A stretch of 64,000 bases of DNA from NCBI RefSeq assembly GCF_003248355.1, contig NZ_QKWY01000002.1:62001-126000 (forward strand), read 5' to 3'. A program made the translations under genes and the position numbers. Below the pieces are notes generated by a model that did not search any database, was not told the DNA's origin, and worked only from the letters and a program-made list of their open reading frames with translations. The stretch is from Streptomyces sp. AC1-42W. GTDB taxonomy: Bacteria > Actinomycetota > Actinomycetes > Streptomycetales > Streptomycetaceae. Positions 58,790 through 64,000 of this stretch are shown here, in pieces. The first letter of the stretch is position 1, and each line of letters begins with the position of its first letter.

Positions 58790-59989
58790 TCACCGCTGCT
58801 CGGCGGCCACCGGCGCGGTCCGGAGGTGCTGAGCCGCGACCGGGCGGCGGCGGACCGGCAGCCCGGCGGTCGGGTTCGCCACGCCCCAGGCGGCACCCTT
58901 GCAGACCAGCTCCTTGTAAAGGGCGGCGAGCCGTCCCCGCAGGGCCGCCCGGACCGCGCGGTCGTCGGCCGTGACGTACTGGATCAGCCCGTCCTTGCGG
59001 CCCAGCGAGATGCACTGGTTGAAGTAACGCGGCGCGGTGGACGGGATCTTGGTGCCGGTGAGGCGGGCCGCGATCGCGTCGGCCGCCTGCCAGGCGGTGG
59101 GGACGCCCGAGGCGCAGGACATCCGCAGCGGCTTGTCGCCGGGGCCCGCGACGAGGGCCGCGTCCCCGATCGCGTACACATCGGGGTGCGAGACCGACCG
59201 CATGGTCGCGTCCACCACGATCTGCCCGTTCTCGCCGGTCTCCAGGGCGGTGGCGGCTGCCAGCGGGTGGACCGCGAAGCCGGTGGTCCAGACGGTGACC
59301 TCCGCCGGGAGGGATGTGCCCCCGGCCGTGGTGACGTATCCGGCCCCGACCTCCACCACCGGAGTGTGCTCGTGGACGGTGATGCCCAGCCGGTCGACCA
59401 CCTTGCGGAGGTGCCGGCGGCCGGTGTCCGAGAGCCAGTCGCCGAGCCCGCCGCGCACGGCAAGGGCGATGTCGAGGTCCGGGCGGGCCTCCGCGAACTC
59501 GGTCGCCGCCTCCAGGCCGGTCAGCCCGCCGCCGACGACGACCACGGGCCGGCCGGGCGCCAGATCGGCCAGCCGGTCGCGCAGCCGGAGCGCACCGGGG
59601 CGGCCGGCGATCTCGTGGGCGTACTCGGCGGAACCCGGGACGCCCTGGGTGTTCCAGGCACTGCCGAGGGCGTAGACGAGGGTGTCGTACGCCAACTCCT
59701 CCTGGCCCTCCGCACCCTGGACGGTGACGGCCTTGCGCTCGACGTCCACGGCGGTGACCCGGCCGATCCTCAGCTCCACGCCCGTGCCCGCGAACATCTC
59801 GGAGAAGGGGCGGGGGGTGAGGTCTTGGCCGGCCGCGAGCTGGTGCATGCGGACGCGCTCGACGAAGTCGGGCTCCGCGTTGACGAGGGTGACGCTGACG
59901 TCCTCCCGGCGCAGCCGCTTGGCGACGCGGCCCGCCGCGATCGCTCCGGTGTAACCGGCTCCGAGGACGATGATGCGGTGCTGCTGCAT
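58790..59989 (-). CDS. NDH-2-like NAD(P)/FAD-dependent oxidoreductase
   Basis: A 399-aa two-dinucleotide-fold flavoprotein. The FAD site is IIVLGAGYTGAIAAG near the N-terminus and the NAD(P)H site is VVVVGGGLTGLEAATEFAE near residue 165. PDVYAIGDAALV binds the FAD pyrophosphate. It is similar to type II NADH dehydrogenases and related quinone oxidoreductases. AGGAG lies about 9 bases before the ATG at 59989. It is downstream of an ECF41-type sigma factor in the same direction, and ECF41 genes are typically next to an oxidoreductase they control. Two parS sites lie in its upstream region. Confidence 0.9.
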   Translation of the reverse strand: MQQHRIIVLGAGYTGAIAAGRVAKRLRREDVSVTLVNAEPDFVERVRMHQLAAGQDLTPRPFSEMFAGTGVELRIGRVTAVDVERKAVTVQGAEGQEELAYDTLVYALGSAWNTQGVPGSAEYAHEIAGRPGALRLRDRLADLAPGRPVVVVGGGLTGLEAATEFAEARPDLDIALAVRGGLGDWLSDTGRRHLRKVVDRLGITVHEHTPVVEVGAGYVTTAGGTSLPAEVTVWTTGFAVHPLAAATALETGENGQIVVDATMRSVSHPDVYAIGDAALVAGPGDKPLRMSCASGVPTAWQAADAIAARLTGTKIPSTAPRYFNQCISLGRKDGLIQYVTADDRAVRAALRGRLAALYKELVCKGAAWGVANPTAGLPVRRRPVAAQHLRTAPVAAEQR

Positions 59990-60030
59990 GTGCCTGCTCC
60001 TGTCTCGCACGGGTCCGTCCTGGCCGGGAC

Positions 60031-60044
60031 GTTTCACGTGAAAC
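60031..60044. other. parS site (ParB-binding)
   Basis: GTTTCACGTGAAAC, identical to the two sites at 37 kb, lies 42 bp upstream of the flavoprotein start codon in the intergenic region. Confidence 0.9.
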
Positions 60045-60058
60045 GGCTCGATGCCGGT

Positions 60059-60072
60059 GTTTCACGTGAAAC
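60059..60072. other. parS site (ParB-binding), second copy
   Basis: A second GTTTCACGTGAAAC 28 bp from the first (start to start). Spacing is nearly the same as in the pair within the PKS gene. Confidence 0.9.
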
Positions 60073-60156
60073 GACCCGTTGGGGTGGTGCGCCCCTTGAA
60101 CCGAGCAGCCCGCGCATTCCTGACAGGTGAGGGTTGTGACGTGCGTCACCGGCTGC

Positions 60157-61101
60157 TCAGTAGGCCATGAGCAGCGGCTTTCCGTGTTCCATGGCCGCCC
60201 AGCGCCGCGTCACGCGCTCCAGCTTGTCCGGGTTGACCTGGTTGCGGAAGGAGGCGATGCCCTCGGCGGTGACCTCGATGGCCATGACGCCGATAACCCG
60301 GTCCCCGGCGACCGCGATGACGGCCGTGGAGCCGTTGGCATTCGTCAGATGCAGCTCGACGGAGCCGCCGGTGAGCGCGGTCTTCGCCTTGCCCGGCTTG
60401 AGCAGACCGCGCATGAACGTCGCGACGGCCTTCGCCCCCAGGAACGGCTTGGTGCCGGCCGGCACCTTCCCGCCGCCGTCCCCGATGGAGATCGCGTCCG
60501 AGGTCAGCAGTTCGACCAGCGGTTCGGTACGGCCGCCGGCGGCGGCGAGCAGGAACTCCTCGATGATCCGGCGGGCGGCGGCCTCGTCCACCTCGGCGCG
60601 GGTCCGGCCGTCGGCGATGTGCTTCTTCGCCCGGTGGTAGATCTGCTGGACGGCGGATTCGCCGAGGTCCAGGATCTCCGCGATCTCCCGGTGCGGATAG
60701 CCGAACGCCTCGCGCAGCACGTAGACCGCCCGCTCGCCGGGCGTCAGCCGCTCCATGAGCGTGAGCACGGCGTACGAGACGGACTCGCGCTGCTCGGCCG
60801 TGTCGGCGGGGCCCAGCATGGAGTCCCCGGCGAGCAGCGGCTCGGGCAGCCAGGCGCCCACATAGGTCTCGCGCCGGGCGCGGGCGGAGGTCAGCTGGTT
60901 GAGGCAGAGGTTGGTGAGGACCTTGGTCAGCCAGGCCTCGGGGACCTCGATCCGCTCGGTGTCGGCGGCCTGCCAGCGCAGGAAGGTGTCCTGTACGGCG
61001 TCCTCGGCCTCGGTCGCCGAACCGAGGAGACGGTAGGCGATGGCCTCAAGGCGGCGCCTGGACGCCTCGAACCGGTCCACGTCCTGCACGGTCAGGTCCA
61101 T
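60157..61101 (-). CDS. ECF41-type RNA polymerase sigma factor (SigJ-like)
   Basis: A 314-aa ECF sigma factor with sigma-2 (LGSATEAEDAVQDTFLRW) and sigma-4 (LTPGERAVYVLREAFGYPHREIAEIL) and a roughly 120-residue C-terminal SnoaL-like domain. That extension defines the ECF41 group and regulates the sigma factor in place of an anti-sigma protein. TAGGAT sits 8 bases before the ATG, so the transcript may be leaderless. The flavoprotein directly downstream is the likely target. I found no good ECF41 promoter match (TGTCACA plus CGTC at 16 bp) in the gap between them. Confidence 0.92.
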   Translation of the reverse strand: MDLTVQDVDRFEASRRRLEAIAYRLLGSATEAEDAVQDTFLRWQAADTERIEVPEAWLTKVLTNLCLNQLTSARARRETYVGAWLPEPLLAGDSMLGPADTAEQRESVSYAVLTLMERLTPGERAVYVLREAFGYPHREIAEILDLGESAVQQIYHRAKKHIADGRTRAEVDEAAARRIIEEFLLAAAGGRTEPLVELLTSDAISIGDGGGKVPAGTKPFLGAKAVATFMRGLLKPGKAKTALTGGSVELHLTNANGSTAVIAVAGDRVIGVMAIEVTAEGIASFRNQVNPDKLERVTRRWAAMEHGKPLLMAY

Positions 61102-61184
61102 GCGGGAATCCTAGGGCCTTCCCCCGGAGCACGCCGGGCTCCGGCGATCTCCTCGATGTCGGTGGCCGCCCGTAGGGTGCCCGC

Positions 61185-62111
61185 ATGGATTGGCAGTGCA
61201 CCGGCCTCCGCTGGCCCGAGGATGCCGGGGGCCCCGCGCTCGGCTGGCGCAAGGGGAACCGGAGCCGGGCGAGCGCCCTGGCGTACGGGACGGAGTTCGG
61301 CTTCCGGGCGACCGGTGAGCGGCGCTGCTCCGGGGCCCGGGGCAACGCGTGCCCGGTGGCCGCGGTGATCCCGGCCGGGAGCACGGGCGGGCGCTGCGCG
61401 GAGTGCGGGCGGCTCGACCGGGCGCACTCGGTGGCCGCCGACACGATCCCGGACGACCCCCGCACGTACCGGGTGTATCTGGCGTGGTTCAGGCCCGGCC
61501 TGGTGAAGGTCGGGATCACCGCCGAGGAGCGCGGCGCGGCCCGGCTGCGGGAGCAGGGGGCGGTGGTCTTCAGCTGGCTGGGGCGCGGCCCGCTGATGGC
61601 GGCGCGCCGGGCGGAGGAGGTGCTGCGGGCGGCGCTCGGCGTCCCGGACCGCATTCCGTACGCGCGCAAGCGGGCGGTGCGGGCGGAGCTGCCGGACCCG
61701 GTGGTGAGGGCCGCCGAGGTGACGGAGCTGTACGGGCGGGTGGTGGCCCTGGAGGGCGGCGGGGCCTGGCCGGAGGCGCTGGAACGCCTGCCGTGCGCTC
61801 CGGTGGACCACGCGGGGATCTTCGGCCTGGCGGTGGCTGCGGGCGCGCGGGCCGGGACCGGCGCGGCTCCGGGGCCGCCGCGTCCGGTCCGGGCCGTGAC
61901 CGGGCTCGTGGACGGGGGCGCGGTCGTGGGGCGGCTGGTCGCGGCGGCCGGGCCCGACCTGCATCTGGACACGGGCGCGCAGGGCCTCCTCGTCCTCGAC
62001 ACCCGGCTGATGAGCGGCTGGTCGCTGGCGGCGGCCGGCGCGGGCACCACCGGGGTGAGCCTGCCGGCCGTCGCGGTGGGGGGCGGCGGGGCGCAGGACG
62101 GGCTGTTCTGA
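61185..62111 (+). CDS. DUF2797 family protein
   Basis: A 308-aa conserved actinobacterial protein. Cys-containing motifs RRCSGARGNACPVA and GRCAECGRLDRAHS could bind a metal. The segment YRVYLAWFRPGLVKVGIT resembles the GIY-YIG nuclease start. Molecular role unknown. TAGGGT lies 7 bases before the ATG, suggesting a leaderless mRNA. It diverges from the sigma factor gene (83-bp gap) and is followed at once by the amidohydrolase gene. Confidence 0.8.
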   Translation: MDWQCTGLRWPEDAGGPALGWRKGNRSRASALAYGTEFGFRATGERRCSGARGNACPVAAVIPAGSTGGRCAECGRLDRAHSVAADTIPDDPRTYRVYLAWFRPGLVKVGITAEERGAARLREQGAVVFSWLGRGPLMAARRAEEVLRAALGVPDRIPYARKRAVRAELPDPVVRAAEVTELYGRVVALEGGGAWPEALERLPCAPVDHAGIFGLAVAAGARAGTGAAPGPPRPVRAVTGLVDGGAVVGRLVAAAGPDLHLDTGAQGLLVLDTRLMSGWSLAAAGAGTTGVSLPAVAVGGGGAQDGLF

Positions 62112-62112
62112 C

Positions 62113-63000
62113 ATGGTCGGACGCATGGGCGACGAACGCGACGACGTAGTGAGGTTCCGGCAGCGGCTCGGGCTGCCCGGCCTCATCGACGTACACACGC
62201 ACTTCATGCCGGAGCGGGTGCTGCGCAAGGTCTGGGCGTACTTCGACTCGGCGGGGCCGCTCACCGGTATGGAGTGGCCGATCACCTACCGGCACAAGGA
62301 GGAGGAACGGCTCGCCCTGCTCCGCTCGTTCGGGGTGCTGCGCTTCACGTCGATGCTCTATCCGCACAAGCCGGCCATGGCGGCCTGGCTGAACGGCTGG
62401 TCGGCGGAGTTCGCCGCCCGGACCCCCGACTGCCTGCACACGGCGACGTTCTTCCCCGAACCGGACGCGGAGCGCTATGTCCGGGAGGCCGTCGAGGCGG
62501 GGGCCCGCGTCTTCAAGGCGCACCTCCAGGTCGGCGGCTACGACCCGAACGACCCGCTGCTCGACCCGGTCTGGGGGCTGCTCGCGGAGGCGGGCGTGCC
62601 GGTCGTGACGCACTGCGGCTCCGGCCCGGCGCCCGGCAGGCACACCGGCCCGGACCCCATCGCCCGCGTCCTGGCCCGCCATCCCCGGCTGCCGCTGATC
62701 GTGGCGCACCTGGGCATGCCGGAGTACGCGGAGTTCCTGACGCTCGCGGAGAGGTATTCCGGGGTGCGGCTGGACACCACGATGGCGTTCACCGACTTCA
62801 CCGAGGACTTCATGCCGTTCCCGAAGGCGGAGCTCCCCCGGCTGGCGGACCTCGGCGACCGCGTCCTGCTGGGCACGGACTTCCCGAACATCCCGTACCC
62901 GTACGCCCATCAACTGGAGGCGCTGGAGCGGCTGGGCCTCGGCGACGACTGGCTGCGGGCGGTCTGCCACGACAACGCGAAGGCGCTGTTCGGCCTCTGA
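62113..63000 (+). CDS. Amidohydrolase-2 (ACMSD-like) metal hydrolase
   Basis: A 295-aa TIM-barrel amidohydrolase of the ACMSD-related family. Metal-binding residues are visible in IDVHTHFMPE (HxH), VFKAHLQVGG, VVTHCGSG and LGTDFPNIPY (Asp). Members are decarboxylases or hydrolases; the substrate is unknown. It begins 1 base after the DUF2797 stop, so the two are probably co-transcribed. ATG 62125 is an in-frame alternative start. Confidence 0.88.
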   Translation: MVGRMGDERDDVVRFRQRLGLPGLIDVHTHFMPERVLRKVWAYFDSAGPLTGMEWPITYRHKEEERLALLRSFGVLRFTSMLYPHKPAMAAWLNGWSAEFAARTPDCLHTATFFPEPDAERYVREAVEAGARVFKAHLQVGGYDPNDPLLDPVWGLLAEAGVPVVTHCGSGPAPGRHTGPDPIARVLARHPRLPLIVAHLGMPEYAEFLTLAERYSGVRLDTTMAFTDFTEDFMPFPKAELPRLADLGDRVLLGTDFPNIPYPYAHQLEALERLGLGDDWLRAVCHDNAKALFGL

Positions 63001-63098
63001 GGAACCGGAGAGCGTCGGAGAGCCGGGGCGCCGCTTTCTCAGGGAATTCACAGAAACGGGAAAGAACTCTCTCAGAGCCGTCTTCGAGGCTGTGGGTC

Positions 63099-63839
63099 AT
63101 GACGACGACGACCTCGCCCCTGGGGCGTACCGAACTGCTCAGGCCGGACCGTACCCCCGTACGGGTCCTGGTCGTGGACGACGAGGCTTCGCTCACGGAG
63201 CTGCTGTCGATGGCGCTCCGCTACGAGGGCTGGGAGGTGCGCAGCGCCGGGGACGGGGCCGGTGCCGTGCGGGCGGCCCGCGAGTTCCGGCCGGACGCGG
63301 TGATCCTCGACGTGATGCTGCCCGACGTGGACGGACTCGCCGTCCTCGGCCGGCTGCGCCGGGAGCTGTCCGACGTGCCGGTGCTGTTCCTGACCGCGCG
63401 GGACTCCGTGGAGGACCGGATCGCCGGGCTCACGGCGGGCGGCGACGACTACGTCACCAAGCCGTTCAGCCTGGAGGAGGTCGTGGCCCGGCTGCGCGGG
63501 CTGATCCGCCGCTCGGCCACGGCGACGGCGCGCAGCGAGTCGCGGCTCGTCGTGGGCGATCTGGTGCTCGACGAGGACAGCCACGAGGTGAGCCGGGGCG
63601 GTACGGGCATCCATCTGACGGCGACCGAGTTCGAGCTGCTGCGGTTCCTGATGCGCAACCCGCGCCGGGTGCTCAGCAAGGCGCAGATCCTGGACCGGGT
63701 CTGGAACTACGACTTCGGCGGCCAGGCCAACGTGGTCGAGCTGTACATCTCCTATCTGCGCAAGAAGATCGACGCGGGCCGCACACCCATGATCCACACC
63801 CGGCGCGGGGCGGGGTACCTGATCAAGCCCGGTGAGTAG
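63099..63839 (+). CDS. OmpR-family response regulator
   Basis: A 246-aa response regulator. The receiver domain (residues ~25-135) has VLVVDDE, the phosphorylated Asp in VILDVMLPDVDG, and TARDSVEDR and TKPF with the conserved Thr/Lys. The winged-helix DNA-binding domain (~150-245) has LTATEFELLRFLMRNPRRVLSK and the YLRKKID/TRRGAGYLI ending. The 98-bp leader contains two CTCAG-containing repeats (near 63037 and 63072), which may be autoregulatory sites. The kinase gene starts 8 bases inside its 3' end. Confidence 0.95.
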   Translation: MTTTTSPLGRTELLRPDRTPVRVLVVDDEASLTELLSMALRYEGWEVRSAGDGAGAVRAAREFRPDAVILDVMLPDVDGLAVLGRLRRELSDVPVLFLTARDSVEDRIAGLTAGGDDYVTKPFSLEEVVARLRGLIRRSATATARSESRLVVGDLVLDEDSHEVSRGGTGIHLTATEFELLRFLMRNPRRVLSKAQILDRVWNYDFGGQANVVELYISYLRKKIDAGRTPMIHTRRGAGYLIKPGE

Positions 63840-64000
63840 CGGAGTGCGCCGGCGGCCGTGGACCCTGCGCACCCGGCTCGTGGTCTCGGCGGTGACGCTG
63901 ATCGCGGTCGTCGCCGCCGTGATCGGCGTGGTGACCGCGATCGCCTACCACAGCTATCTGTACGGGAAGCTGGACGACCAGCTGCGGGACATCGCGGTCC
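63832..64000 (+). CDS. Sensor histidine kinase, N-terminal fragment
   Basis: The first 56 codons of the partner kinase, cut by the window end. GTG start overlaps the response regulator stop by 8 bases. A basic N-terminus (RRRPWTLRTR) is followed by one clear membrane helix (LVVSAVTLIAVVAAVIGVVT) and the beginning of an extracytoplasmic domain. Confidence 0.88.
   Translation, partial: MSSGVRRRPWTLRTRLVVSAVTLIAVVAAVIGVVTAIAYHSYLYGKLDDQLRDIAV

Noticed and set aside
60100..60156. ECF41 promoter upstream of the flavoprotein gene
   Set aside because: A CGTCACA on the minus strand near 60133 resembles the -35, but no CGTC lies at the required 16-bp spacing, so I do not call it.

Overview
The window is Streptomyces chromosome. 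The evidence is very high GC, strong third-position GC bias, SARP/LAL/AfsA-type regulators, and four copies of the 14-bp Streptomyces-type parS site. It holds the 3' part and right flank of a large polyketide gene cluster, then ordinary chromosomal genes. All assignments come from reading motifs and context; no database search was possible. I noticed no in-frame TTA (bldA) codon by eye.

Region 1 (1-18482): the KR-ACP end of an upstream modular PKS with its C-terminal docking tail, then a giant three-module PKS (three times KS-AT-DH-KR-ACP) ending in a thioesterase. All three ATs carry malonyl-type motifs and no ER is present, so the last three extensions look polyene-like before TE release. 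Region 2 (18571-30278): a set resembling the beta-amino-acid starter machinery of macrolactams. It has two stand-alone amino-acid adenylating enzymes, a discrete ACP, a KamA-type radical-SAM aminomutase translationally coupled to a class I PLP enzyme, and an unusual discrete acyltransferase (GPSFG active site). A DHA2 exporter, a small lipoprotein and a secreted PQQ-type beta-propeller enzyme lie among them.

Region 3 (30442-41396): one tightly overlapping forward operon of fatty acyl-AMP ligase, acyl-CoA-dehydrogenase-like protein, ACP, a single KS-AT-ACP protein, KASIII-like enzyme, FkbH-like glyceryl-transferase/phosphatase, second ACP and a PPTase. The KASIII + FkbH + ACP triad is the signature of tetronate (RK-682/agglomerin-like) ring formation. 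The window therefore joins a macrolactam-type starter system to a tetronate-type cassette, either as one hybrid pathway or as two abutting clusters.

Region 4 (41423-57757): regulation and support. It holds a LuxR-type regulator, a 66-aa membrane-anchored peptide, a second PPTase divergent from a metallophosphoesterase (a possible PptT/PptH-like pair), a LAL regulator, a degenerate prenyl-synthase homologue facing a degenerate AMP-ligase, an NB-ARC/LuxR regulator, an AfsR-type SARP, an AfsA-family butyrolactone-synthase homologue and a GPH/MFS transporter. No GBL receptor gene is visible.

Region 5 (57814-64000): probable chromosomal flank with an orphan HypE/AIR-synthase-like protein, an NDH-2-like flavoprotein behind an ECF41-type sigma factor, a DUF2797 protein, an amidohydrolase, and an OmpR-type response regulator with the start of its kinase. 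parS pairs lie inside the KS-AT-ACP gene (37.1 kb) and upstream of the flavoprotein (60.0 kb). They suggest this locus sits near oriC rather than in a chromosome arm.
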